This document shows, piece after piece, positions 9,288 through 19,500 of a DNA stretch of 64,000 nt. The DNA is from Draconibacterium aestuarii (GTDB lineage: Bacteria; Bacteroidota; Bacteroidia; Bacteroidales; Prolixibacteraceae). The stretch spans positions 1-64,000 of the forward strand of contig JAPOHD010000015.1 of NCBI GenBank assembly GCA_026671195.1, written 5' to 3'. The position numbers were made by a program, and so were the translations under genes. A model generated the notes under the pieces. The model had not been told where the DNA came from. It saw only the letters and a program-made list of their open reading frames with translations, and did no database searches. The first letter of the stretch is position 1. Each line of letters begins with the position of its first letter.

Positions 9288-10169
9288 GTGGATATTTGGG
9301 GCGACATAAAACGTACATTTAAAGAAGGCTCGGTTTTAACACGACTGATTTACATTAACATTGGAGTGTTTTTAGTGTTGAAAATAGTTGGCGTATTTTT
9401 TTACCTGGCAGGACAACCAACACAACTTGCTCATTGGTTATCGGTACCGTCCGTTACCCAGGATTTATTAAGAAGGCCATGGACTCCAATTACATACATG
9501 TTTTTGCATTCAGGTTTTTTACACCTGCTTTTTAATGTGCTGGGCTTGTATTGGTTTGGTCAGTTATTCCTGTTTCATTTCGAAGGAAGAAAACTGTTAA
9601 GTGTATATTTGCTGGGCGGTTTGGCTGGTGCTGCATTTTATATTGTGGCTTACAATGTTTTTCCGGCTTTTAGCTCTGTCTATGGTTTGTTACTTGGTGC
9701 TTCTGCTTCGGTATTTGCTATTCTTGTGGCAGTTGCTGTTTACGATCCCAATCGCGAGATTCATTTGTTTGTTATTGGTCGTTTCCCGTTAAAATATGTG
9801 GCGGCATTTTATGTGTTGTTGTCTATTCTTAGCATTTCAACTTCCAATCCCGGAGGAAACATTGCGCATTTGGGAGGCGCGTTTTGGGGATGGCTATATA
9901 TTCATCAGTTGCGCAAAGGGAAAGATTGGGGAGATGGATTGGTACGTTTTATCGATAAAGTTGCTGTTTGGGGTACAGGAATTTTTAAGCATAACAGTAA
10001 CATGAAGGTGACTTATAAAAAACCTCCAAGGGATGATTTTGAATACAATCGTCAAAAAAATGTTCAGCAAGACGAAATAAACAAGATTTTAGATAAAATT
10101 GGTAAAAGCGGTTACGATAGTCTCACCAAACACGAAAAAGAATTGCTCTTTAAACAAGGGAAAAAGTAG
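9288..10169 (+). CDS. Rhomboid family intramembrane serine protease with DUF6576-like C-terminus
   Basis: 293 residues from a GTG at 9288, preferred because AGGAG (9273-9277) lies 10 bases upstream and homologues begin with a MxxWxDIKRxF motif; a TTG at 9279 is the alternative. The catalytic dyad is present: Ser in LLGASASVFA and His in NIAHLGG. Six hydrophobic segments fill the first ~210 residues. A charged C-terminal extension follows, ending in DEINKILDKIGKSGYDSL, the conserved C-terminal module of Bacteroidota rhomboids. The two consecutive rhomboids probably have different substrates. Confidence 0.9.
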   Translation: MDIWGDIKRTFKEGSVLTRLIYINIGVFLVLKIVGVFFYLAGQPTQLAHWLSVPSVTQDLLRRPWTPITYMFLHSGFLHLLFNVLGLYWFGQLFLFHFEGRKLLSVYLLGGLAGAAFYIVAYNVFPAFSSVYGLLLGASASVFAILVAVAVYDPNREIHLFVIGRFPLKYVAAFYVLLSILSISTSNPGGNIAHLGGAFWGWLYIHQLRKGKDWGDGLVRFIDKVAVWGTGIFKHNSNMKVTYKKPPRDDFEYNRQKNVQQDEINKILDKIGKSGYDSLTKHEKELLFKQGKK

Positions 10170-10242
10170 AATTAGAAGTTGGTTGATCACTTTTGCAGTT
10201 TTCAGAAAAAACGTAAAATAATCAATAACAATTAATTACTTA

Positions 10243-11172
10243 TCAATCATCCTGCGATGTATGTGCCTGATAAATGCTGGCATTCAGTTCAAAGCCAACC
10301 AGTAAAATCAACGACATCAAATACATCAGAAAAAGAATTATAAGTAAGGTCCCGATTGAGCCGTACAATGCATTGTACTGACTAAAATTATTTATATAAT
10401 AGGTAAATCCGGCCAAAGTAATTAAACTTAGTATGGTGGCCAGTGTACCTCCGGCTGATATAAAACGCCATTTGGTTTTTTTGGCCGGTGCCATGTAATA
10501 TAAAAATGAGTAGGCAAAGAAAAAAAGCGATATTGTAACAATCCATTTTCCAATGGTTAGTATGTGTACCAGGAATTTATCGCGAATGATTTCAATCCGA
10601 TCGAGGTATTTAATTAGTTCCTGTCCGCCGGTCATAAGAGCTATGGCAACAGTTAACAAAACCGATAATATCAGAAGTAAATTAAGAGCGGTAAGTCGTT
10701 GGCTAAGCCAGGTGCGACGATGTATGCTGTGAATGGTTGCATCGAAGGCACTCATCATCGAAGCCAAACCATTTGTGGAAAAAATAAGGGCCATAAAAAA
10801 TCCAATAGATAACCAGCTGCCGTGTTGTTCCAGTAAGATCCCTTTAATGGTTTCTTCAATTGGAATAAAAGTACTCTCAGGCACAACTTGCTTAATAATT
10901 AGAAATAGTTCTTCCTGAAAATTATCAATTGGAATGTATGGAATTAGCGTAAAAATGAAAATTACAAATGGGAAAAAAGCGATAAAAAAGGAAAAGGCAA
11001 TGGCCGAAGCTCTTGTTGTAATTGCTCCGTCAACAATACTTCTCCAAAAGAACAAAGCTACATCGTACAAAGGTACTCCATCAAAAAATGGAAGGGAGAT
11101 TTTTTCGGCACGTTCAACGACTTTTTCGCCTATTTTTTTTAGTTTGTTGTAGTAAAACTTGCCCGCTACCAT
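10243..11172 (-). CDS. YihY/virulence factor BrkB family inner-membrane protein
   Basis: 309 residues with six predicted transmembrane segments. The family's TTRASAIAFSFFIAFFPFVIFIF opening pattern is near residues 50-75, and the later GGQELI and YYINNFSQYNALYGSIGTLL segments are also typical. Members are widespread polytopic membrane proteins whose molecular role is not settled (it is not RNase BN, despite older naming). It starts 6 bp after the stop of the DUF4783 gene on the same strand, so the pair is probably one operon. Confidence 0.9.
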   Translation of the reverse strand: MVAGKFYYNKLKKIGEKVVERAEKISLPFFDGVPLYDVALFFWRSIVDGAITTRASAIAFSFFIAFFPFVIFIFTLIPYIPIDNFQEELFLIIKQVVPESTFIPIEETIKGILLEQHGSWLSIGFFMALIFSTNGLASMMSAFDATIHSIHRRTWLSQRLTALNLLLILSVLLTVAIALMTGGQELIKYLDRIEIIRDKFLVHILTIGKWIVTISLFFFAYSFLYYMAPAKKTKWRFISAGGTLATILSLITLAGFTYYINNFSQYNALYGSIGTLLIILFLMYLMSLILLVGFELNASIYQAHTSQDD

Positions 11173-11178
11173 GGGGTA

Positions 11179-11589
11179 TTATTGTTTTTCTATTCTAAGC
11201 TGATGTATATATTCTTTTCCTTCGTTTTTCTTTAGCAGGAAATAAACACGAAAGTCTCCTTTTTCAGTTTTTAGTTTGCCAATAACGTATTTTGCATCCG
11301 CTTTTCCACCGTCGTGAATAACATTAAAGGCATTTTCTCCAAGTGGCCTAAAATTGATAAAAAAATTATTTACGATTTGCTGTGCTTGTGCTTTACTGTA
11401 CACGTTATCGTTGTCGAGTACAACCAGTTCTACATTTTGATTAAAGTAGCCTGAGAGCAGTTTTGCATTCCCCGTTCTAAGGCTCAGAACAATGTCGTTT
11501 GGTATATTATCCTGAATTGAATGGGCAGAAACCGTTGCCACACTGCTAATTAGGATGATAAGGAATAATATTCTTTTTATCTGAAGCAT
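11179..11589 (-). CDS. DUF4783 domain protein, secreted
   Basis: 136 residues from the ATG at 11587-11589; a longer frame adds 13 residues that would spoil the signal peptide. The signal sequence (MLQIKRILFLIILISSVATVSA) is followed by a small NTF2-like domain with IPNDIVLSLRTGNAKLLSGYF and KTEKGDFRVYFLL, typical of DUF4783. The function is unknown; it is probably periplasmic. It is the first gene of a two-gene unit with the YihY-family protein. Confidence 0.8.
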   Translation of the reverse strand: MLQIKRILFLIILISSVATVSAHSIQDNIPNDIVLSLRTGNAKLLSGYFNQNVELVVLDNDNVYSKAQAQQIVNNFFINFRPLGENAFNVIHDGGKADAKYVIGKLKTEKGDFRVYFLLKKNEGKEYIHQLRIEKQ

Positions 11590-11791
11590 ATATTTACTTT
11601 TAAAGTACATATTCTGTAATCTTATCAAAAACTATGCAAAAACACTTTTATACTTATTTTTAGCGTAAATTTAGAAATTATATATCAAATGGCAGGACGA
11701 GGAGCATACATAATGTTAATTCTTTATATAGAATAGATATTTCTATGTTTTGAATTTTTAGTCAAAGACAATTAAAAACGTATTTTTTAGG

Positions 11792-12265
11792 ATGAAAATT
11801 ACTTTGCTTGTTGTGGGTAAAACCGATACCTCGTATTTGCGCGAAGGGATGAATGAATATATAAAACGGATGAAATATTACATCGGTTTTGACATTGATG
11901 TAATTCCAGATATTAAAAAAGGTAAGAATACCAATGTTGAAATACAAAAAGCCAGGGAAGGTGAAATAATTTTGTCGAAGCTGGGGCCGGGCAAAGAGTT
12001 CCATTTGTTCGATGAAAAGGGCAAAATGTTTTCGTCGAAAGAATTTTCGCAGTTTATTGAAAAGAAAATGATCAACGGTCCCAAAGAACTGGTTTTTGTA
12101 ATTGGTGGGCCTTATGGCTTCTCGGAAGAAGTATATCAACGGGCAGCATCGAAAATTTCTTTGTCGCGAATGACTTTTTCGCATCAAATGGTGCGACTTT
12201 TGTGTGTGGAACAAATTTACCGGGCTTTTACGATTTTAAAAGGCGAACCTTATCATCACGAATAA
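11792..12265 (+). CDS. rlmH: 23S rRNA (pseudouridine1915-N3)-methyltransferase RlmH
   Basis: 157 residues, the normal size for this SPOUT methyltransferase. It has the N-terminal MKITLLVVGKT, the knot-forming FVIGGPYGF at about 105-113, and the near-C-terminal SRMTFSHQMVRLLCVEQIYR, all diagnostic. It methylates Psi1915 in helix 69 of 23S rRNA using S-adenosylmethionine. The histidine-kinase gene starts 3 bp after its stop, so the two are almost surely co-transcribed. Confidence 0.97.
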   Translation: MKITLLVVGKTDTSYLREGMNEYIKRMKYYIGFDIDVIPDIKKGKNTNVEIQKAREGEIILSKLGPGKEFHLFDEKGKMFSSKEFSQFIEKKMINGPKELVFVIGGPYGFSEEVYQRAASKISLSRMTFSHQMVRLLCVEQIYRAFTILKGEPYHHE

Positions 12266-12268
12266 AAG

Positions 12269-15200
12269 ATGTTGCTTAAACTGAATAAATATACATATCT
12301 TATTGTTGCTATTGGCATTTTGGTTGCTGCTGCAATAATAGAAAACGGTCTGCTCAAAAAAAATCCTGAAAAGAAGTTGATTCAAGAGTTTCAGTCGCAG
12401 CTCATTGAAAATGAAAATACGCTGAGAGCAAAACTTGAAGATCTTTTAGTGATATTAGAAAAGGACGATTATGAGGAGGATTTGAGTGCTTTTTTTAGCC
12501 GGGAAGAAATTGCCGTGCGCGAAACGGGTTTTGGCGTTCTAATCTACAAGAACAATTTGTTGAACTTTTGGACAGACCGGGGAATTTCATTTTACAATAC
12601 ATTTGATGAATTTAGAAAAAAGGAGGGCCTGATTAAATTGCCCAACGGATATTATGTTGTTGATACAGTATCTGCCGGAGAATACAATGTAGTTGGGTTA
12701 CACCTTGTAAAACGAAATTATACTTATAAAAATAAATACCTGCAAAACAGCTTCTTTAAAAGCTACAATTTACCCGACGATTATATTATAAAACTGGCAA
12801 AACAAAAGAATGCTTACGAAATTGTTAATGCCGACGGAAACTATCTTTTTTCGCTTTTACCGTATGGTACTTATTTATGTACCACTAATCAGTTATACCT
12901 GCCGGGATTTATTTATTTTATAGGCTTAATGTTGTTGTTGTTTTATTTTCGTAAAGAATTTATTGATCGCAACGCTCCGTTATTAATGAAATTGCTGGGA
13001 TTAGGGGCTGCCCTTTTTATTGTTTATTGGTTTCATCTGATTTTTAAAGTTCCCAAGGTATTTTTTCATCTGAAATTTTTTGGTCCCGATTTTTTTGCAA
13101 TAAACGACTGGTTGCCTTCGTTGGGCGACTACTTTTTGCTGGCATTATTTTTCTTGTTTTGGTTGTTTAATTTTGGTCGGGGGCTAAATGTGAATGATTT
13201 ACAGAAAAATTCGCGTTTGCCGCGTAAAGTGGTTATTGCTCTTTTATTTTTATTTAGCGCCAGCCTTTATTTGCTGGTCAACTTTTTTATTAAAGAGCTA
13301 ATCTATAATTCCACCATTTCGTTTTCGCTAAATAAAATCACGGAAATCTCAACACAAAGTGTTCTGGGAATATTCTCAATTGGTTTGTTTTTGCTGGGAA
13401 TTGTTTTTTTTACGATTCGTATAAACGAAGAGTCGCTTGAGGATTTTAAATTATACGAACTGGTGTTGCTAAATATGGCTATAATTTTATTTCTGGCAGG
13501 TGCACAGTATTTAGCAATTAGTACTATCGCAGTGCCGGCTTTAATGCTTTTCTTGGCTTGTGTAGTGCTTGCTTATTTTATAAATAAACAGCATATGAAT
13601 AGTTTTACTTTAAGCTATTTAATTGTTTATGTCGCGGTTGTTTCACTTTATTCATTAATTATTATTAATCGTACAATTAGTCAGAAAGATCGAGCGCACC
13701 AAAAGCTTCTTGCAGTTACTTTGGTTACCGAACGCGATCCGGCAGCCGAAGTTTTTTTAACCGAAGTGCAGTATCAAATCGACAACGATCCCGCCATTAA
13801 AAGTCTGCTTTTTCAGGATAAGGATGATGATTTGGTGGAGTACATTCGGAAGTCGTATTTTAATACCTATTTTCGAAAATATCTGTTAAATATTTATGTG
13901 TGTCACAGCGACGACAGTTTACTTGTCGATCCTGAAAACCGGGCCGTTCCCTGTTGGTCGTTCATGGACGAACTTATAGAAGTTCAGGGGGCCAAAGTGC
14001 CCAAAACCAACTTTTATTTTATGGATAATATGAATGGCCGTATTTCGTATACCGGACGCTTGTATTTTCCAAAAGCTGATAGAAATAAAGGAGTAACAAT
14101 ATATATCGACCTGGATTCTGATTTGCTTTTTGAAGGAATTGGATTTCCTGAACTGTTAATTGACCAGTCGATGGCTCGCTCCGAAATTTACCGGAAATTT
14201 AATTACGCAAAATATTATGCCGGAGAGTTAACCGACAAGTATGGTGATTACAATTATAACTATAACGGGCACGTTTATTTGAAATCTGATGATGAATTTT
14301 CATTTCTGCGACAAGGAAAGTTCGAACACCTCGTATATCATTCGGGCGAAGAAAATTATGTCGTGGTATCGCGCAAGATTTTAACTCCGATCGATTATCT
14401 CATTTCGTTTCCTTATTTGTTTGTATTTTATTTCCTCAACATGCTCGCATTTACCATTGCAGGTAATAGATCCATCAGAGGGAGAAAAGTGTTTTTCGAT
14501 CTGAAGTTTAAAATTCAGGCCGCAATCATTTCCATTGTGTTTGTTTCGTTACTGGTGGTTGCAATGGTTACACTTTACTATAATGTTGAAGAATACAGGG
14601 CAAAACACCAAAACGATCTGAACGAGAAAATGAAGTCAATTGCAGAAGAAATAGATATGCGTTTGACAGATAGAGAGGAGATTACGCCTGAACTGGAAGA
14701 GTGGTTGCGCAACGAACTTGCCAAACTTTCGAACATTTTCCGAACCGATATTAATATTTACGGCAACGACGGAGAGTTGATCGCCTCTTCGCGGTTTGAG
14801 ATTTTTGAACGGGGTTTGGTTTCAACAAAAATTAATGCACGTGCCAGTTACGAGGTGTACAAAAATTTCCAGATCAGTTATTTTCAGCCCGAAAATATCG
14901 GAAAACTTTCCTATCTCTCGGCTTATCGGCCCATAATTAACAACTTTGGAAATCATCTTGGAGTTATCAACTTACCATATTTTATACGACAAGATAATTA
15001 CAGCCAGGAGATTTCAACATTTATCGTCGCCTTTATTAATTTGTATGTTTTGTTGTTTTTGGCCAGTATTATTGCTGCGGTTTTTATTGCGAATCAAATT
15101 ACCCGTCCCTTGGTCGTGATTCAGGAAAATCTTCAGAAGATGCAACTGGGGAAACACAATGAGCCCATTCATTATAACCGAAAAGATGAAATCGGGAGTC

Positions 15201-15958
15201 TGGTAAAAGAATACAATAAAAAAGTTGATGAGCTTGCTGTTAGTGCTGATTTGCTGGCACGTTCGGAACGCGAGTCGGCATGGCGGGAAATGGCAAAACA
15301 AATTGCCCACGAAATTAAAAATCCGCTCACCCCAATGAAGCTGAATATTCAGTATCTTCAGAGGGCAAAAGGGCAAAATGAAGAGTATAATGAGTTTCTG
15401 GAAAGGGTTACTGCGACTCTGATAGAGCAAATCGATAACCTTTCGAACATTGCCACCGAGTTCTCGAACTTTGCCAAAATTCCTACTGCACGTAACCAGG
15501 TCTTTTGTTTGGCTGAGCAATTACAGAAAACGATTGATTTGTATGAAACACATGAACGTGTTCAAATTCAATTCGATCCGAATGGTTTCGAATGTATCAA
15601 TGTAAATGCAGACAGGGAACAGCTTTCGAGAGCAATTATTAACCTGATCAGAAATGGTATTCAGGCAGTTCCCGAAGACAGAACAGGGCATATTTCATTA
15701 ACACTCGATCGGCGCGAACACATGGCTGTAATTATTGTAAAAGATAATGGTACAGGAATTCCGGTAGAAATGCGGGAGAAATTGTTTAGCCCGAGTTTTA
15801 CCACAAAAACCAGCGGAATGGGACTTGGTTTGTCGATTGTGAAAAATATTGTCGAGAATTTTTCCGGGAAAATATGGTTTAAAACAAAGTTGGGAGAAGG
15901 GACAACGTTTTTCCTTGAAATTCCGGTTTACGAAACCGCCGATATAAAGAAAAGCTAA
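12269..15958 (+). CDS. Large membrane-bound sensor histidine kinase, NtrY-like
   Basis: 1229 residues, much longer than common NtrY proteins (~700-800). The N-terminus has one TM helix (9-25) and an extracytoplasmic segment, then a block of about eight TM helices (roughly 205-470). A large sensor region lies at about 480-710, followed by further TM helices near 715-740, 765-785 and 920-945. A HAMP-like linker, a HisKA domain with H1014 (KQIAHEIKNPLTPMKLNIQY) and a HATPase domain (DNGTGIP; TSGMGLGLSIVKNIVENFSG) follow. The H-box resembles NtrY. No cognate regulator is adjacent; rlmH lies 3 bp upstream. Confidence 0.88.
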   Translation: MLLKLNKYTYLIVAIGILVAAAIIENGLLKKNPEKKLIQEFQSQLIENENTLRAKLEDLLVILEKDDYEEDLSAFFSREEIAVRETGFGVLIYKNNLLNFWTDRGISFYNTFDEFRKKEGLIKLPNGYYVVDTVSAGEYNVVGLHLVKRNYTYKNKYLQNSFFKSYNLPDDYIIKLAKQKNAYEIVNADGNYLFSLLPYGTYLCTTNQLYLPGFIYFIGLMLLLFYFRKEFIDRNAPLLMKLLGLGAALFIVYWFHLIFKVPKVFFHLKFFGPDFFAINDWLPSLGDYFLLALFFLFWLFNFGRGLNVNDLQKNSRLPRKVVIALLFLFSASLYLLVNFFIKELIYNSTISFSLNKITEISTQSVLGIFSIGLFLLGIVFFTIRINEESLEDFKLYELVLLNMAIILFLAGAQYLAISTIAVPALMLFLACVVLAYFINKQHMNSFTLSYLIVYVAVVSLYSLIIINRTISQKDRAHQKLLAVTLVTERDPAAEVFLTEVQYQIDNDPAIKSLLFQDKDDDLVEYIRKSYFNTYFRKYLLNIYVCHSDDSLLVDPENRAVPCWSFMDELIEVQGAKVPKTNFYFMDNMNGRISYTGRLYFPKADRNKGVTIYIDLDSDLLFEGIGFPELLIDQSMARSEIYRKFNYAKYYAGELTDKYGDYNYNYNGHVYLKSDDEFSFLRQGKFEHLVYHSGEENYVVVSRKILTPIDYLISFPYLFVFYFLNMLAFTIAGNRSIRGRKVFFDLKFKIQAAIISIVFVSLLVVAMVTLYYNVEEYRAKHQNDLNEKMKSIAEEIDMRLTDREEITPELEEWLRNELAKLSNIFRTDINIYGNDGELIASSRFEIFERGLVSTKINARASYEVYKNFQISYFQPENIGKLSYLSAYRPIINNFGNHLGVINLPYFIRQDNYSQEISTFIVAFINLYVLLFLASIIAAVFIANQITRPLVVIQENLQKMQLGKHNEPIHYNRKDEIGSLVKEYNKKVDELAVSADLLARSERESAWREMAKQIAHEIKNPLTPMKLNIQYLQRAKGQNEEYNEFLERVTATLIEQIDNLSNIATEFSNFAKIPTARNQVFCLAEQLQKTIDLYETHERVQIQFDPNGFECINVNADREQLSRAIINLIRNGIQAVPEDRTGHISLTLDRREHMAVIIVKDNGTGIPVEMREKLFSPSFTTKTSGMGLGLSIVKNIVENFSGKIWFKTKLGEGTTFFLEIPVYETADIKKS

Positions 15959-16014
15959 GCGCATTGTTTGACCTGGAAAATCCCACTAATCTTGAAAATT
16001 AAATTGCTATTAAA

Positions 16015-16413
16015 ATGGTTTCACTTTCATTTAAACAAATAACAGAACGATTAAAAACGATTGATTTCCCCGAAACAGATATTGTAATTGGTATTGGAAC
16101 GGGTGGTGTGCCTGCGGCAACAATGGTGGCCTATCATTTAAATGCCGAACTTCAGGTAATGACATTAAACTACCGCGACGAACAGAACAATCCTCGGTAT
16201 GAGGCTCCAAAAGTTCTTCAAAAACCAATCTGGGATTTAGAAGGCAAACGCATTTTGCTGGTCGACGATGTTTCGGTGTCGGGCAAAACAATGGATGCTG
16301 CGCTGGAGCAACTGCCCGGTTTAAATGTAAAAACCTGTGCCATGAAAGGGAAAGCCGATTTTGTGCTCTTCCCCGAAATTAAAGACTGCGTAAAATGGCC
16401 CTGGAAACCGTAG
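16015..16413 (+). CDS. Phosphoribosyltransferase domain protein
   Basis: 132 residues with a type I PRTase fold: an N-terminal strand-loop IVIGIGTGGVPAATMVAYHL (about 23-42) and the PRPP-binding motif VDDVSVSGKT at 83-92. The protein is short, with no recognisable hood domain, so the base substrate (purine, pyrimidine or other) cannot be named. It begins 56 bp after the histidine-kinase stop on the same strand and may belong to that transcript. Confidence 0.8.
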   Translation: MVSLSFKQITERLKTIDFPETDIVIGIGTGGVPAATMVAYHLNAELQVMTLNYRDEQNNPRYEAPKVLQKPIWDLEGKRILLVDDVSVSGKTMDAALEQLPGLNVKTCAMKGKADFVLFPEIKDCVKWPWKP

Positions 16414-16597
16414 AAGTTTAACCTGAAAAGTTTCCGGGTTAAAGTTGGTTGATAAAAATTGTAAAGTAAGTGCTTTGAACTCAGGTGAAGATACTTCAGA
16501 TTTACATTCGCAAGAACTAAAGTGTTTCACAATTCTTTTTAATTTCGTGTTCAGGTAAAAATCTTTAATTTTAACGCAATTCATACTATTTAATTCA

Positions 16598-19500
16598 ATG
16601 CGAGAGCTGATAAAACATCTTCTCTTACTCCCTTTGTTTATTGTGGCTTCATTGTTGCTCAGTGCGCAACCTAATGCAATGCTGCAAAACTTTTTAACGG
16701 TTGAAAACGGGCTTTCACATAATGAAGTAACCTCAATCGTACAAGATCGCGACGGTTTTATCTGGATAGGTACGCGCGGTGGCCTTAACCGATACGATGG
16801 CTACGAATTTGAAATTTTCAACCAGGTGCCGGGTGATTCAAATAGTCTGGTAAATCCATCGGTGGAAAAACTTTTTGTAGATAGCAAAGGAAATATTTGG
16901 ATAGGTAGCAAATCTGGTGGAGTAAGTAAATACAATCCGGTTACAGGAATTTTTACAAATATTGTTACTAACTATAAACAAAGTAACAGCATCTTGCCCG
17001 ATAACCGGGTGCTTTGTTTTAACGAGGACACCAAAGGTCGGATTTGGATGGGCACCTGGGCGAATGGTGCAATTGTGTATGATGAGGCAAGCAACACCTC
17101 ACAACAATTTTTTCCGGGTGCAACGATCAACTCCATTGTAAACACAATGGATGGCAGATTGTGGCTGGGAACATCCCAGGGGCTTGAGGAGGTACATGTG
17201 GAATCCGATTCACTCGAACATCATAGTGTTGGGAGTATTCAGGAATTATGGCACGATAAAAAACGCAATACACTTTGGCTGGTTCAGGGAAGTAACAGTG
17301 GATTCCGAAAATTCGACCTGGAAAATAAAACCTTTAGTCGATTCTTTATGCCCAACGAAGTTTCACACCTGGAATCCGGAAATCCTCCATACGAATCGAT
17401 TTTACTCGATGGCAATGATAAGGTTTGGTTGGGCACGTGGGGAATAGGTCTTTTCCGTTTCGACCCGGCAACCGAAGAATTTTCACGCTATCCCATTTAT
17501 CCTGAAAACAGGGGAACAATTAACAAAGATTACGATGCCATACTTGATATTTTTGAAGACCGCAACGGAAATATTTGGCTAGGTACAAATGGTGGCGGAG
17601 TGTGCATGCTTACGAAAAAGCTGAATTTCAATTCAGTGGGCTATCATCCGGAACCGGGTAAAGGTCTGCTGAACACAAGAATAATGACTGTGATTGAAGA
17701 TAAAGAAGAAAATCTTTGGTTAGGAACAATTGGCAGTGGTTTGGTTTGGTCGCCCGACAGGGAGAATTTCTATCCGGTTGAATATCCTGAGGGTATTTCT
17801 AAAACCAGCTTTTTTACCATTAAGAATTTGCTAGAAGACAAAGACGGAAAAATTTGGGCAGGAACGGGATCGCAGGTGTACGAGGTCGTATTTGAAAATG
17901 GAATCCCAAAAATGCTGGTAGCGAGAACTCAATACGATAATTTAAGTTTTCAAAGGATGATTGTTTCATTTTTAGATGCAAATAACATGCTTTGGCTGGG
18001 TTCGTTACAGCGCGGTTTATTGCTGCTCGACAAAAAAGATAATTATAAATTGATAAAGCGCCTGGCCCGAAATAATTCCAGTACCGGCACACAAAAAAGT
18101 AACCGGATTAGCTATTTGTTACAGGATTCAAAAGGGCGTGTATGGGCCGGCACATACAATGGTCTGCATGTGTACAATCCCAAAGACACCTCGCTGGTAA
18201 TTGCCGAAGATCATTATCAAATTGAAGGTTCATTCTCAGGAAATATAATTACTTGCCTCGATGAAGACCAGCAAGGAAACATATGGGTGGGAACTCCCAA
18301 CGGGCTCAACAAACTTTCCGAAAATGATGTCAATAAATTTTCTGTTAGTATTTATTCGGAAAAAGATGGACTGGCAAGTAATTTTGTGAAAGGCATCTCA
18401 CACGATGCCAAAGGCAACATTTGGTTAAGTACCAATATTGGAATCTCAAAACTGATCACTTCAGAAAACAACCGGGTAATAAATTTTGATGAAACCGATG
18501 GTGTTTTAGGACGTAATTTTACCGAAGCATCGGTGTTTAGGAACCAAAGAAGTAGTGAGATATTTTTTGGAGGTGCTGAGGGATTAACCTATTTTTCTCC
18601 GGATGATATAATTGAACGTAAAAGTGTTTCAAAACCCGTGTATACAGAGCTGAGTATTTTAAATCAACAAATTAAACCGGGGCAGTTATTCGATGGTAAA
18701 AGTATTTTGCAAAAATCCATTACGCACACCAACGAAATAAAACTATCGTATTTGCAGGATAAAATTCAGGTGCAATTTTCGGCACTTGATTTTGAATCAA
18801 CAGGGAAAAATCAGTATAAATATCGTTTAAATAATCTGGATAAAGAATGGAACGATATTGGCGAAAGGCGATTTATTGTTTTTAATGATTTAACACCGGG
18901 AGAATATGAGCTCCTGGTTAAAAGTTCGAACCGACACAATGTCTGGAATGAAGAGCCAGCTTCTCTTCGGATAATAATAAAGCCACCATTTTGGCAAACG
19001 TGGTATGCACTGGTTTTTTATGTGTTTGTAGTAATTGGAATTGTAACCATTATTCGGTGGAATGCTGTAAAACAAGTTCGCCTGGCCAATAGTCTCGAGA
19101 TGGAGAAAGTGCAACACGAGCAGGACCAGCGCTTAAATGAAATGAAACTTCGCTTTTTCACCAATCTTTCGCACGAATTTCGTACGCCGCTCACCTTAAT
19201 ACTGGCTCCGTTAAAAGAACTCCTGGGCAAAAAGGACGAATTTCAGTTATCTGGCGATGCAGAGCACAAAATTGCCATTGCCCAAAATAATTCGCAGCGA
19301 TTAATGAAATTGGTAAACCAGCTGCTCGATTTCCGAAAAGTAGAATCGGGAAACATGAAATTGTTTGCAAGAAGTACAAACCTCGAAGATTTTGTGGCTG
19401 AAGTGTGCCATCCGTTTTTCGAGTTGGCTCGCATAAACAATATTGTTTTCAAATTAACGGTATCGTTACAAACAAAATACATTTGGGTCGATCGCGATAA

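Noticed and set aside
16417-16443. Terminator after the phosphoribosyltransferase (TTTAACCTG / CGGGTTAAA)
   Set aside because: A nine-base stem exists but no T run follows.
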